Below are positions 29,159 to 39,125 of a stretch of 64,000 bases of DNA, piece by piece. Position 1 is the first letter of the stretch, and each line of letters begins with the position of its first letter. The stretch spans positions 757,501 through 821,500 of the forward strand of contig CANKZQ010000001.1 in the NCBI GenBank assembly GCA_947488345.1, read 5' to 3'. The stretch comes from an uncultured Flavobacteriaceae bacterium. GTDB taxonomy: Bacteria; Bacteroidota; Bacteroidia; Flavobacteriales; Flavobacteriaceae. Both the position numbers and the translations under genes were made by a program. The notes under the pieces are model-generated. The model worked only from the letters and a program-made list of their open reading frames with translations. It made no database searches and was not told where the DNA came from.

Positions 29159-29788
29159 TTATTTGCTAAAATTAGATTCAATTTCTTCTACACTCGCCTC
29201 TGAAATAATAATTTTATTAGCGTTCAAAACTCCGTAAGTGTTTATTTTTGAAGCAGTTACGGTATTTGTTCTTTTCAAATTGCGCGATGACAAATATACA
29301 TTTTTATTCGAGGCTTCCAACACAAACAAAGATTTTTTATTCTCAACCTCAAGGGCTTTCAAAACATTTGTAAAATCTTTTGTTTTCGGCGCATCAAATG
29401 TAAAGTTCTCAACCACAATAATATTATTCTCTTGTGCCTTGATAGAAAGTGCTGACAAACGTGCTAAACGCTTCAAATTTTTATTCAATTTGAAACCATA
29501 GTTTCGAGGTCTTGGTCCGAACATACGTCCACCACCTCTGAATACTCCAGACTTAATACTTCCTGCACGAGCAGTACCTGTACCTTTCTGTTTTTTTATC
29601 TTACGCGTACTTCCCGTAATTTCAGCTCTTTCTTTCGCTTTGTGCGTACCTTGACGTTGATTTGCTAAAAATTGCTTTACGTCTAAATACAAAGCATGCT
29701 TATTTGGCTCTATTGCAAAAATAGCATCTGAAAGCTCAACTTTTCTTCCAGTATTTTTCCCGTTGATATCTACTACTGCTACTTTCAT
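29159..29788 (-). CDS. rplD: Ribosomal protein uL4
   Basis: 209 residues with the long internal loop that reaches the exit tunnel ([18 protein letters not shown]). In E. coli, L4 represses the S10 operon by acting on its leader. Here the start ATG shares one base with the rplC stop (TAATG), so the two are translationally coupled. Confidence 0.97.
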   Translation of the reverse strand: MKVAVVDINGKNTGRKVELSDAIFAIEPNKHALYLDVKQFLANQRQGTHKAKERAEITGSTRKIKKQKGTGTARAGSIKSGVFRGGGRMFGPRPRNYGFKLNKNLKRLARLSALSIKAQENNIIVVENFTFDAPKTKDFTNVLKALEVENKKSLFVLEASNKNVYLSSRNLKRTNTVTASKINTYGVLNANKIIISEASVEEIESNFSK

Positions 29789-30405
29789 TATTTCTCAATG
29801 ATTATATAAGAGTTCTTATGACCAGGAATCGCCCCTTTTATTACTAAAAGATTCTTTTCTGGAACCACTTTTAACACTCTTAAGTTTTGAACTTTTACTG
29901 TTTCACCACCCATTCTACCTGCCATTTTCATTCCTTTAAATACTCTTGCAGGATATGACGCAGCACCGATAGAACCAGGAGCTCTTAAACGATTATGTTG
30001 ACCGTGAGTTGCTTGACCTACACCAGCAAAGCCATGACGTTTTACAACACCTTGAAAACCTTTACCTTTTGATGTACCTGCCACATCTACGAACTCACCT
30101 TCTTCAAAGTGTTCAACTGTTATTGAATCACCTAATTTGTACTCCTCACCAAAACCTTGGAATTCTACGACTTTTCTTTTGGCAGATGTACCAGCTTTCT
30201 TAAAGTGACCATCTAAAGCTTTATTAGAGCTTTTTGCCTTTTTGTCATCGAAACCTAATTGAAGAGCTTCATACCCATCAACCGCTGTGGTTCTGACTTG
30301 GGTAACGACACATGGACCAGCCTCCACAACGGTACACGGAATATTCTTTCCGTTCTCGTCAAAAATGCTTGTCATGCCGATTTTCTTTCCTATTAACCCA
30401 GACAT
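29788..30405 (-). CDS. rplC: Ribosomal protein uL3
   Basis: 205 residues, an early 50S assembly protein near the peptidyl-transferase centre. [16 protein letters not shown] and the signature [21 protein letters not shown] are clear. It is separated from rpsJ by a structured 143-base spacer, the longest in the cluster. Confidence 0.98.
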   Translation of the reverse strand: MSGLIGKKIGMTSIFDENGKNIPCTVVEAGPCVVTQVRTTAVDGYEALQLGFDDKKAKSSNKALDGHFKKAGTSAKRKVVEFQGFGEEYKLGDSITVEHFEEGEFVDVAGTSKGKGFQGVVKRHGFAGVGQATHGQHNRLRAPGSIGAASYPARVFKGMKMAGRMGGETVKVQNLRVLKVVPEKNLLVIKGAIPGHKNSYIIIEK

Positions 30406-30442
30406 AATTTACTTATTATTAATTATTATTTATATTCAAAAA

Positions 30443-30476
30443 AATTCAGGGAAGAAAAAATATTCATCCCTGAATT
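30443..30476 (-). terminator. Terminator-like hairpin between rpsJ and rplC
   Basis: AATTCAGGGA (30443-30452) pairs exactly with TCCCTGAATT (30467-30476). On the minus strand the stem is followed directly by a T tract (A run 30439-30444), as in an intrinsic terminator. It lies inside the supercluster, about 40 bases before the rplC start, so it is best read as an attenuator or as the end of the str transcript. Confidence 0.65.
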
Positions 30477-30520
30477 ATATTTTCTAACCGTTTTTCCCTC
30501 GTCAACCGCTCGGGACATGT

Positions 30521-30542
30521 CATCGAAACTATTGTTTCGACG
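30521..30542 (-). promoter_or_regulatory. Second stem-loop in the rpsJ-rplC spacer
   Basis: CATCGAAAC (30521-30529), a TATT loop and GTTTCGACG (30534-30542) make a nine-pair stem with one G-T pair, starting seven bases after the rpsJ stop codon on the minus strand. With the hairpin at 30443-30476 it could form a ribosomal-protein-binding leader. No T tract follows it. Confidence 0.45.
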
Positions 30543-30548
30543 TGTTTA

Positions 30549-30854
30549 TCACACCTTAATCTCTACTTCTACACCACTCGGCAACTCTAGTTTCATCAAC
30601 GCATCAATCGTTTTTGATGAAGAGCTATAAATATCTAACAATCTCTTGTAAGAACTTAACTGAAATTGCTCTCTAGATTTTTTATTTACGTGTGGCGAAC
30701 GTAGTACAGTAAATATTTTCTTGTGTGTTGGTAATGGAATTGGTCCATTAATCACAGCACCTGTACTCTTTACTGTTTTTACGATTTTCTCAGCAGATTT
30801 ATCTACTAAATTGTAATCGTAAGACTTTAATTTTATTCTAATTTTCTGACTCAT
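30549..30854 (-). CDS. rpsJ: Ribosomal protein uS10 (NusE)
   Basis: 101 residues, at the 30S head. It also pairs with NusB in antitermination. [21 protein letters not shown] and [28 protein letters not shown] are diagnostic. It is joined to fusA by 18 bases, so it belongs to the str transcript and not to the S10 group. Confidence 0.98.
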   Translation of the reverse strand: MSQKIRIKLKSYDYNLVDKSAEKIVKTVKSTGAVINGPIPLPTHKKIFTVLRSPHVNKKSREQFQLSSYKRLLDIYSSSSKTIDALMKLELPSGVEVEIKV

Positions 30855-30872
30855 CTTTATCTATTTAGTAAA

Positions 30873-32990
30873 TTAACCTTGTGTCTTTTTAATTACCTCT
30901 TCTGCAATGTTCTTAGGCGTTTCTGCATAGTGAGAGAATTCCATTGTAGATGTTGCTCTACCTGATGATAATGTTCTTAATGAAGTTACATAACCAAACA
31001 TTTCAGATAAAGGTACCTCACCTTTTACAACTTTAGATCCCGCTCTATCAGACATGTCATTAACTTGACCTCTTCTTCGGTTTAAATCACCAACGATATC
31101 ACCCATATTTTCTTCAGGTGTTAACACTTCTAATTTCATTATAGGCTCCATTAGTACAGCACCTGCAGCTTTTGCAGCAGCTTTATATCCTAATTTCGCA
31201 GCTAATTCAAATGACAATGCATCAGAATCGACAGCATGGAAAGAACCATCTTTTAATGTTACTTTCATACTATCCATCTCAAATCCTGCTAAAGGACCAT
31301 TCTGCATCGCAGTTTTAAATCCTTTTTCAACAGATGGAATAAATTCTTTAGGAATATTACCACCCTTAATTACATTTACGAATTCAAGACCAGCCTTACC
31401 ATCTTCAGTAGGCTCCATTGTAAATACGATATCAGCAAATTTACCACGACCACCCGATTGCTTTTTGTAAACTTCTCTATGATCAGCAACTCTTGTAATT
31501 GCCTCTTTGTATTCTACTTGTGGTTGTCCTTCATTAACCTCCACCTTAAACTCACGTTTTAGACGGTCAACAATAATATCTAAGTGAAGCTCCCCCATAC
31601 CAGAAATAATTGTCTGACCAGAAGCCTCATCTGTTTTTACTTGAAAAGTAGGATCTTCTTCGGCTAATTTACCTAAAGCCATCCCTAATTTATCTACATC
31701 GGCCTTTGTTTTAGGCTCAACAGCAATACCAATTACAGGATCTGGAAAGTCCATAGATTCTAATATAATTGGGTTCTTTTCATCTGATAAAGTATCACCA
31801 GTTTTAATACTTTTAAAACCTACAGCAGCACCAATATCTCCAGCCTCTATAAAATCAATTGCATTTTGCTTATTTGCATGCATTTGGTAAATACGCGAGA
31901 TACGTTCTTTTTTACCTGAACGATTATTCAACACATAAGAACCTGCATCCAAACGACCCGAGTATGATCTAAAAAATGCTAAACGACCTACGAAAGGATC
32001 TGTTGCAATCTTAAATGCTAAGGCAGCAAATGGTTCTTTTACATCTGGTTTACGAGCAATATCATCACCAGTATGAGGATCTGTACCTATAATAGCCTCC
32101 TTATCTAAAGGAGAAGGTAAGTAACGACATACAGCATCCAATAAAAATTGAACCCCTTTATTTTTAAATGCCGAACCACAAATCATAGGAATAATAGACA
32201 TATCCATTACGGCAGCACGAAGCGCAGCATGCACTTCATCTTCAGTAATAGAATCTTCATCTTCCATATATTTTTCTAAAAGATCTTCATCATACGCAGC
32301 CACTTCTTCAATCAGTTTACCACGTAACATAGTAGCTTCTTCTTTTAACTCTTCAGGAATTTCAATAATATCGAATGTAGCTCCTTGAGTTTCATCATGC
32401 CATATAATAGCACGGTTCTTCACTAAGTCAACGATACCTTTAAAATCTGCCTCATCACCAATGTTCATTACAATTGGTACAGCATTAGATCCTAACATAT
32501 CTTTTACCTGCTGACAAACCATCATAAAATTAGCACCTTGACGGTCCATTTTATTTACGAAACCAATTCTTGGCACTTTATAATTATCGGCTAATCTCCA
32601 GTTCGTTTCTGATTGAGGCTCAACACCGTCAACCGCACTAAACAAGAATACCAATCCATCAAGCACACGTAAAGAACGATTTACTTCAACCGTAAAATCT
32701 ACGTGACCAGGAGTATCAATAATATTGAAGTGATACCCTTTTGTATCATCTACTGGTTTACCGTTTTCTGTTGGGAATTTCCACTCACAAGTAGTAGCAG
32801 CAGAAGTAATTGTAATACCTCTTTCTTGCTCTTGCTCCATCCAGTCCATTGTTGCAGCACCATCATGCACCTCTCCAATTTTATGACTCACACCTGTATA
32901 ATACAATACACGCTCTGTTGTAGTAGTTTTACCCGCATCAATATGCGCAGCAATCCCTATATTTCTTGTATATTTTAAATCTCTAGCCAT
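30873..32990 (-). CDS. fusA: Elongation factor G
   Basis: 705-residue GTPase that drives tRNA-mRNA translocation. The G domain shows [28 protein letters not shown] and NKMDR. The end shows the domain IV/V segments [19 protein letters not shown] and SRRRGQ-like [10 protein letters not shown]. It occurs in the str operon after rpsG (six bases). tuf is not next to it. Confidence 0.98.
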   Translation of the reverse strand: MARDLKYTRNIGIAAHIDAGKTTTTERVLYYTGVSHKIGEVHDGAATMDWMEQEQERGITITSAATTCEWKFPTENGKPVDDTKGYHFNIIDTPGHVDFTVEVNRSLRVLDGLVFLFSAVDGVEPQSETNWRLADNYKVPRIGFVNKMDRQGANFMMVCQQVKDMLGSNAVPIVMNIGDEADFKGIVDLVKNRAIIWHDETQGATFDIIEIPEELKEEATMLRGKLIEEVAAYDEDLLEKYMEDEDSITEDEVHAALRAAVMDMSIIPMICGSAFKNKGVQFLLDAVCRYLPSPLDKEAIIGTDPHTGDDIARKPDVKEPFAALAFKIATDPFVGRLAFFRSYSGRLDAGSYVLNNRSGKKERISRIYQMHANKQNAIDFIEAGDIGAAVGFKSIKTGDTLSDEKNPIILESMDFPDPVIGIAVEPKTKADVDKLGMALGKLAEEDPTFQVKTDEASGQTIISGMGELHLDIIVDRLKREFKVEVNEGQPQVEYKEAITRVADHREVYKKQSGGRGKFADIVFTMEPTEDGKAGLEFVNVIKGGNIPKEFIPSVEKGFKTAMQNGPLAGFEMDSMKVTLKDGSFHAVDSDALSFELAAKLGYKAAAKAAGAVLMEPIMKLEVLTPEENMGDIVGDLNRRRGQVNDMSDRAGSKVVKGEVPLSEMFGYVTSLRTLSSGRATSTMEFSHYAETPKNIAEEVIKKTQG

Positions 32991-32996
32991 TTCTAA

Positions 32997-33473
32997 TTAA
33001 AATCTAAAGTGTGAGAATGCTTTGTTAGCTTCAGCCATCTTATGCACATCTGTTCTTTTCTTAACAGCAGCACCTTCTTCTTTTGCAGCAGCTAAAACCT
33101 CGCCCGCTAAACGCTGAGCCATTGATTTTTCATTACGCTTTCTAGCGAATAAAATCATCCACTTAATAGCCATAGACACTTTTCTGTCTGGTCTGATTTG
33201 CATTGGAATTTGAAAGGTAGCTCCACCCACTCTACGACTACGTACTTCTACGTGAGGCATAACATTAGATAAGGCATCTTTCCATATTTCTAGTGAAGTT
33301 TTTTCTTCGTCTTGTTTTCTTTCTTCTACGATGTCTAACGCATCATAAAATACTTTAAAGGCCGTAGATTTTTTACCGTCTTTCATCAAGTTGTTTACAA
33401 AACGTGTAACCAATTGATCATTAAATTTTGGATCCGGTAAAAGAATTCTCTTTTTGGCGATTCTTTTTCTCAT
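32997..33473 (-). CDS. rpsG: Ribosomal protein uS7
   Basis: 158 residues, organiser of the 30S head and, in E. coli, the repressor of the str operon. [35 protein letters not shown] and the terminal [14 protein letters not shown] are typical. Confidence 0.98.
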   Translation of the reverse strand: MRKRIAKKRILLPDPKFNDQLVTRFVNNLMKDGKKSTAFKVFYDALDIVEERKQDEEKTSLEIWKDALSNVMPHVEVRSRRVGGATFQIPMQIRPDRKVSMAIKWMILFARKRNEKSMAQRLAGEVLAAAKEEGAAVKKRTDVHKMAEANKAFSHFRF

Positions 33474-33498
33474 TTCTCTTTACATTAAAGTGATTTAA

Positions 33499-33873
33499 TT
33501 ATTTCTTTGGGCGTTTCGCTCCGTACTTAGAACGACGTTGTGTTCTACCCTCGACTCCTGCTGTATCTAAAGCACCACGAACAATGTGATATTTTACACC
33601 AGGTAAATCTTTTACTCTTCCACCTCTAACTAATACTATCGAGTGCTCTTGTAAATTGTGACCTTCTCCAGGGATGTATGCATTTACTTCATTTCCATTT
33701 GTCAACCTTACCCTTGCTACTTTACGCATAGCCGAATTAGGTTTCTTTGGAGTTGTTGTGTAAACACGTGTACAAACACCTCTTCTTTGAGGGCACGAAT
33801 TTAAAGCTGCCGATTTGTTCTTCTTAGTTATTTGGGTTCTTCCCTTACGTACTAACTGTGATATAGTTGGCAT
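33499..33873 (-). CDS. rpsL: Ribosomal protein uS12
   Basis: 124 residues at the decoding centre. [10 protein letters not shown], the [11 protein letters not shown] loop with the streptomycin-site Lys, [10 protein letters not shown] and [17 protein letters not shown] are all intact, so no resistance substitution is evident at these classical positions. It is the first gene of the supercluster, preceded by a strong promoter. Confidence 0.98.
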   Translation of the reverse strand: MPTISQLVRKGRTQITKKNKSAALNSCPQRRGVCTRVYTTTPKKPNSAMRKVARVRLTNGNEVNAYIPGEGHNLQEHSIVLVRGGRVKDLPGVKYHIVRGALDTAGVEGRTQRRSKYGAKRPKK

Positions 33874-33927
33874 ACTAATTAATTAATTGTTTTTAAGTTT
33901 TTTAAAAATCTCTCTTTTAAGAGGCTG

Positions 33928-33957
33928 CAAATGTATAAATTATTTCTGGTTAATCAA
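33928..33957 (-). promoter_or_regulatory. Promoter of the ribosomal supercluster
   Basis: On the minus strand, TTG (33957-33955), a 19-base spacer and TACATTTG (33935-33928) give an exact match to the Bacteroidota consensus. It lies about 55 bases before the rpsL start. The leader is short, with no obvious regulatory fold. Confidence 0.85.
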
Positions 33958-34046
33958 ATAGGTTTGAATTAATTTTTATTTACATCTTTAAAATAGTCAT
34001 TAAGAATACTTTTTTAAAGCAGATTTTAAACTATTTTTGGGTCGTT

Positions 34047-35732
34047 TTGAAACTTTTTTTAACACCATATATATATATCCTATTTTTTTGCAGTTATTTT
34101 TCAACGTTACATTCGCAAAATTTAACCTTGAAAATTTCGGCCAAAGACAGTGTTAATAATACCTTGTTGCAAACCTTGAAATTCACCAAAAATCATGCAA
34201 CCACAAAAAGCCTGTTCTCCCAGATTGACTCGCTGAAAATTCGTTTCGAACAAATGGGTTTCTTAAACAATCGCCTTGATACTATTTTAGAAAAAGATAC
34301 GATTTATAATGCCCTGTTCGAATTAGGCAGTTCAACCAAAACGATAAGAATTCATTACAATAATTCCGACATTTCAAGAGAGATATTACGGTCTATTTCA
34401 AAACAACTCAACACTAATTATTTTGACATCGAGCTTCAATTCGTACCAAGTGCTCTGACCAAAATTGTTTCATCTTTCGAAGATAAAGGAGACGCTTTCG
34501 CAAAAGTATATTTGACAAATATTTCTATTGATTCTAACCGGCTACGTGCTGATCTAATTATCGAAAAGTCGACAATTCGAATCATTGACAAGGTGGTCAT
34601 TAAAGGGGATGCTGATTTTCCTAAGTCTTTTATAAAACACCATTTTAATTTAAGGGAACGTACCATTTTTAGCAGAAAAAAAATCTCGAATATCTCTGAT
34701 CAGATAAAAGCATTACCTTTTGTCAGCCAAGCCAAACCTCCCGAAGTTCTTTTTACTAATGATTCTACCTTTCTTTACATCTATGTTAAAAAGAAAAAAT
34801 CAAACAAATTTGATGGTCTCATAGGCTTCTCATCTACTGAAACCGACAGCAAAATAAGATTTAACGGATATCTAGATTTGAACCTAAACAATATTTTTAA
34901 GGGTGGGGAACGGATTAACCTAAATTGGAAAAATAACGGAAGTAACAGACAACTCTTTAATTTCAACATAGAGACTCCCTATATATTCAACACCTCTATA
35001 ACACCTCAAATAGGTCTAAATATCTACAAGCAAGACTCGACATTTGTGAATACTAAAGCGACCCTCAGTTTAAATTATACGATCAATTATAGAAACAAAA
35101 TAGGCATCTCATTTATCTCAGAGTCATCGACGAACTTATTAGATCAACCCATTACGAATCTCGATGATTACTCTACAAACCTTTATGGTCTAAGTTACGC
35201 ACATACCAATTTCACAGACAATGCACTGTATCCCATAAAATTCAAGATTGATGTTAGCACACACTTCGGTTCTAGACGTGTCAACAGTATTAAAAGTAAT
35301 CAAACTCGATTAAACTTAAATACTCAATATATCATTCAGTTAAATCAGAAAAATAGCTTTTTTCTTCAAAGCACAAATGGAGCGCTAATTTCTGATAGTT
35401 TTCTAACAAATGAGCTCTTTAGAATAGGTGGAGCCAATAGCATTAGAGGATTTAATGAGGAAAGTATCTTTGCTTCTTTTTATACCATAGCGAACATAGA
35501 GTATAGATATGCCACCAACGCATCTTCTTATCTTTATACTATTACGGACGCTGGTTTTGTCCAAAATGACTTAGCAAATTTAAATCAACAAATATACAGT
35601 CTCGGTCTCGGATATACTTTTAACACCGATTTTGGCCTGTTAAATTTGAGTTACGCTTTGGGTAAATTAGATGGACTTCCCTTTAGTTTTAACGACTCTC
35701 GATTTCATTTGAAAATAGTGAATTTCTTTTAA
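34047..35732 (+). CDS. BamA/TamA-family outer membrane protein
   Basis: 561 residues. The start is a TTG at 34047, followed by a convincing signal peptide ending LHSQ near 24. The middle has a POTRA-like repeat (about 175-260, with IIDKVVIKGDADFP and SNISDQIKALPFV). The C-terminal half is a 16-strand-type beta barrel with the conserved loop motif SIRGF (R467-G468-F469) and an aromatic C-terminus (NFF). The family inserts or secretes outer-membrane proteins. It is much shorter than BamA, so a specialised or TamA-like role is likely. A TATTTTTG at 34032-34039 may be its -7 box, giving almost no leader. Confidence 0.78.
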   Translation: MKLFLTPYIYILFFCSYFSTLHSQNLTLKISAKDSVNNTLLQTLKFTKNHATTKSLFSQIDSLKIRFEQMGFLNNRLDTILEKDTIYNALFELGSSTKTIRIHYNNSDISREILRSISKQLNTNYFDIELQFVPSALTKIVSSFEDKGDAFAKVYLTNISIDSNRLRADLIIEKSTIRIIDKVVIKGDADFPKSFIKHHFNLRERTIFSRKKISNISDQIKALPFVSQAKPPEVLFTNDSTFLYIYVKKKKSNKFDGLIGFSSTETDSKIRFNGYLDLNLNNIFKGGERINLNWKNNGSNRQLFNFNIETPYIFNTSITPQIGLNIYKQDSTFVNTKATLSLNYTINYRNKIGISFISESSTNLLDQPITNLDDYSTNLYGLSYAHTNFTDNALYPIKFKIDVSTHFGSRRVNSIKSNQTRLNLNTQYIIQLNQKNSFFLQSTNGALISDSFLTNELFRIGGANSIRGFNEESIFASFYTIANIEYRYATNASSYLYTITDAGFVQNDLANLNQQIYSLGLGYTFNTDFGLLNLSYALGKLDGLPFSFNDSRFHLKIVNFF

Positions 35733-35841
35733 CTAATAGCAACACTACAAGCTATTTAATCCGCTTACACCTTATAAAACGTTAACCTTTAATTAACATT
35801 TCTCTAACTTTTTAACGTGAAAAAGTTGCGTCTTTAACAAT

Positions 35842-35942
35842 TTATTAAGACTTTTGGAGATAATTAATTCAAATAACTATATAATGAAAACAAAGTTTAG
35901 TGGAATTTTAACGCTATTACTGGCGTTTGTTGTGCAATTTAC
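35842..35942 (+). repeat. Conserved susC leader and signal-peptide segment, copy 1
   Basis: The 42 bases before the ATG (35884) match those before the second susC (43669-43710) at 37 of 42 positions, same length, beginning TTATTAAGACTTTTGG. The first 59 coding bases are identical at every base, including synonymous sites. After base 59 silent differences appear within a few codons. Confidence 0.85.
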
Positions 35943-38900
35943 TTTTGCACAGGAAAAAACTATAACCGGTACTGTTTCAGATGAATCTGGACCATTACCT
36001 GGGGTTAGTATCATAATTAAAGGGACTACTACTGGTACCGAAACTGATTTTGATGGTAAGTATACGATCAATTCGAAAGTTGGAGACGTACTAGTATTTA
36101 GTTTTGTAGGGATGAAATCTCAAGAGCAAACGGTAGGCGTTTCAAACACAATCAATGTTGTGTTGGAGGCTGACAATGTTCTTGATGAAGTAGTTGTTAC
36201 AGCCCAAGGTAGTAAGAGAGAAGCCCGATCATTAGGTTACTCAATTAGTAAGGTTGAATCTGATCAGTTAGAGCAAAAAGCTGAATCTGATTTAGGAAGG
36301 GTTTTACAAGGTAAAGCTGCCGGTGTAAATATTACTGCAACCAACGGTGTATCAGGTTCTGGTACAAACATTATTATTAGAGGTTATACTTCTATATCAG
36401 GTAGTAACCAACCTTTATTTGTTGTAGATGGTGTGCCTTTTGATGGAGGAAACAACTCTCAGGATGATTTCTTCGATAACGTTACTGAATCAAGTAGATT
36501 TTTAGATTTAGATCCAAACAATATCGAAAGCATTAACGTCTTAAAAGGATTAAGTGCTTCTGTACTTTATGGAGAAAGAGGTAGAAATGGTGTAATCTTA
36601 ATTACTACTAAGAATGGTAGTACTGCAACAGCCAATAAGAAATTTGAAGCTACATTAACTTCTTCTTATTTTTTATCTGAAGCAATTCTTCCAGATTATC
36701 AAACTGAATATGGAGGTGGTTTTCACCAAAACTTTGGTTTCTTCTTTAGTAACTGGGGATCTGCATTCGATCAAGATATAAGCTCAAATAGTTCTTTTAG
36801 AGGTATTGATACTGATGGTGTAACCTTAGTTGAACACCCGCTTGGTCGTCTTTCAGACACTTCATTAAGAGCTGGATTTGAAGACTTAATTGCTGGTAAT
36901 TATAGACACCAAAACTATAACAGTGTAAAGAATTTCTTCAGAACTGGTACAATTGCTTCAACTTCTTTAAATATAAGAGGTAGTGGAGAAAAAGTATCAT
37001 ATAACGTGAACTATGGTAGAACAGAAGATGAAGGTTTTACTCCAGGGAATAAATTGACAAGAAATAGTTTAGGATTTGGTGGTTCAGCAAAATTGGCTAA
37101 CAAGCTTACAATTTCTGGGGCATTAACATATTCTAATACTGATTATAAAACACCACCAATTTCAGCTTCTTTAGGTAGTGGTACTATTGGAGGCGGTGGA
37201 TCTGTTTTTGGAGATGTATTATATACTCCAAGAAATATTGATTTAATAGGATTGCCTTTTCAAGCTGCCGATGGTAGAAGTGTTTATTACCGTTCTGGTA
37301 ATGATATTCAAAATCCAAACTGGACAGTTAGAAACGCAAAAACTACTCAAGATACCGAGCGTTTATTTGGTAATGCGAACATCATGTTCCCATTCAATGA
37401 CAACTACTCTTTAACTTATCGTGTTGGTATTGACACTTATACGGAGTTCAATAGTTATGGACAAAATAAAGGTGGTGTAGATGGTGATGCAACAGGTATC
37501 TTTAGAACAATTACTGCTAAAAATAAAATTTGGGATCACAGTTTTATCTTTAATGGTAATCAAGATTTAACTGAAGATTTAAACCTAAAATTTATTGTTG
37601 GAGCGACGTCGAGACGAGATGTGTATGAACAAGATGGTGTTGAAAGTACAAACCAATTATCTTTTGGAACACTAAGACATTTCAACTTTGTGAATCACTC
37701 AACAGTAAATAGTTTTAACGGTCTAGAAATTGCACGTTTATCAGAAGTTAACACGTTAGGTGCATATGCAGATGCTACGTTTGGTTATAAAAACTATTTA
37801 TATCTAAATATGTCAGCTCGTAATGACTGGACTTCTACTTTAGAAAGTGAAAACAATTCTATTCTCTTTAAAGGAGCAAGTCTTTCTTTTGTACCAACAA
37901 GTTTATTCGAAAATTTAGTTTCTACAAATGGTTTAAACTATTTAAAGGTTCGTTTAGGATATGGTGAATCTGCCGGTTTCCCAGCGGCATACAGTACGCG
38001 TAATACACTGAATCTAACGTCTAGATTGTTTGTAGACAATACGGGTAATGTATTATCAGGAAACTCAATCGCGAACAGATTAGGTAATCCTAATTTGACT
38101 CCAGAATTGGTAAAAGAGATAGAGTTTGGTATTGACACGAAATTCTTAAACAACAAAATTGGTTTGAATGTAAGTGTGTTCGATAAAAGAACTGAAGACT
38201 TAATTACAGATCAAAATTTAGATCCTTCTACTGGATTTACAGTAACAAGAATCAATGCAGGTGAATTAAAAGTTCAAGGTATTGAGATTGATTTAACTGC
38301 TACGCCAGTTAAAACTGATAACTTTAGATGGGACATTTCTGGTAATTTCTATGCAGACGAAAGTGAAGTATTATCTCTTCCAGAAGGGACTACACAAATT
38401 GCTTTAACTCCAGTGATTGGAGGTCGTCCAGCCAACTACGCTATTGAAGGTCAGCCTTTAGGTGTGTTACAAGGTATTGCTGTAAGAAGAGATGCTAACG
38501 GAAATCGTTTAGTAAGTGGTAATGGTGACTATTTAGAAGATACAGATATTAGTATCATTGGAGATCCTAATCCAGATTGGACTTCTTCTATAACAAATAC
38601 GCTTAAATATAAAAACTGGTCATTCAACATGTCTTGGCAATATAGACATGGTGGAGATATCTTCTCACAAACAGCAGGTGCTACCATAGGTAGAGGTGTT
38701 GCTGTTTCACCAATTAGTAGAGAGGGTACCTATATTTTACCTGGTGTGCTTCAAGATGGTACTCCTAATAATATTCAAATTACTGCAACGCGTGTATTCT
38801 TTAATAACTTTGGGTTCGGTGCAGAAGAATTATTAATATTTGATGGTAGTACGCTTAGACTTTCTGAAGCAAGTCTTTCATTTGCTTTACCAAGCAAATT

Positions 38901-39099
38901 ATTAGAGAAGTCTCCTTTTGGATCTATCTCAATAACAGCGTCAGGTTCTAATCTATGGTTTAGAGCATTTAATTTCCCTAAAGCCGTTAATTTTGATACC
39001 AATACATTAAGTACTGGTGTTGGTAACGGTCAAGGTATCGATTTTATAACTGGACCTAGTTCTAGAAGATATGGTGTAAGTGTAAAAGCAACGTTCTAA
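35884..39099 (+). CDS. SusC/RagA-type TonB-dependent transporter (locus 1)
   Basis: 1071 residues. Signal peptide (cut near FTFAQ), then a carboxypeptidase-regulatory-like domain (TITGTVSDESGPLPGVSIIIKG, about 22-110), a TonB plug with VDGVPFDGG and ILITTKNG, and a 22-strand barrel ending in VKATF. SusC proteins import glycans or peptides bound by a SusD lid. ATG 35884 is chosen over an upstream in-frame TTG (35854), because it gives the standard MKTKFSG start that the second locus shares. It is followed by its SusD partner after 26 bases. Confidence 0.93.
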   Translation: MKTKFSGILTLLLAFVVQFTFAQEKTITGTVSDESGPLPGVSIIIKGTTTGTETDFDGKYTINSKVGDVLVFSFVGMKSQEQTVGVSNTINVVLEADNVLDEVVVTAQGSKREARSLGYSISKVESDQLEQKAESDLGRVLQGKAAGVNITATNGVSGSGTNIIIRGYTSISGSNQPLFVVDGVPFDGGNNSQDDFFDNVTESSRFLDLDPNNIESINVLKGLSASVLYGERGRNGVILITTKNGSTATANKKFEATLTSSYFLSEAILPDYQTEYGGGFHQNFGFFFSNWGSAFDQDISSNSSFRGIDTDGVTLVEHPLGRLSDTSLRAGFEDLIAGNYRHQNYNSVKNFFRTGTIASTSLNIRGSGEKVSYNVNYGRTEDEGFTPGNKLTRNSLGFGGSAKLANKLTISGALTYSNTDYKTPPISASLGSGTIGGGGSVFGDVLYTPRNIDLIGLPFQAADGRSVYYRSGNDIQNPNWTVRNAKTTQDTERLFGNANIMFPFNDNYSLTYRVGIDTYTEFNSYGQNKGGVDGDATGIFRTITAKNKIWDHSFIFNGNQDLTEDLNLKFIVGATSRRDVYEQDGVESTNQLSFGTLRHFNFVNHSTVNSFNGLEIARLSEVNTLGAYADATFGYKNYLYLNMSARNDWTSTLESENNSILFKGASLSFVPTSLFENLVSTNGLNYLKVRLGYGESAGFPAAYSTRNTLNLTSRLFVDNTGNVLSGNSIANRLGNPNLTPELVKEIEFGIDTKFLNNKIGLNVSVFDKRTEDLITDQNLDPSTGFTVTRINAGELKVQGIEIDLTATPVKTDNFRWDISGNFYADESEVLSLPEGTTQIALTPVIGGRPANYAIEGQPLGVLQGIAVRRDANGNRLVSGNGDYLEDTDISIIGDPNPDWTSSITNTLKYKNWSFNMSWQYRHGGDIFSQTAGATIGRGVAVSPISREGTYILPGVLQDGTPNNIQITATRVFFNNFGFGAEELLIFDGSTLRLSEASLSFALPSKLLEKSPFGSISITASGSNLWFRAFNFPKAVNFDTNTLSTGVGNGQGIDFITGPSSRRYGVSVKATF

Positions 39100-39125
39100 A
39101 TTTTAAAAAAATAAAAATAGAGATC

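Noticed and set aside
35733-35841. AATAGC/GCTATT hairpin after the BamA-like gene as a terminator
   Set aside because: The stem has only six pairs and no T tract follows, so it is too weak to call.
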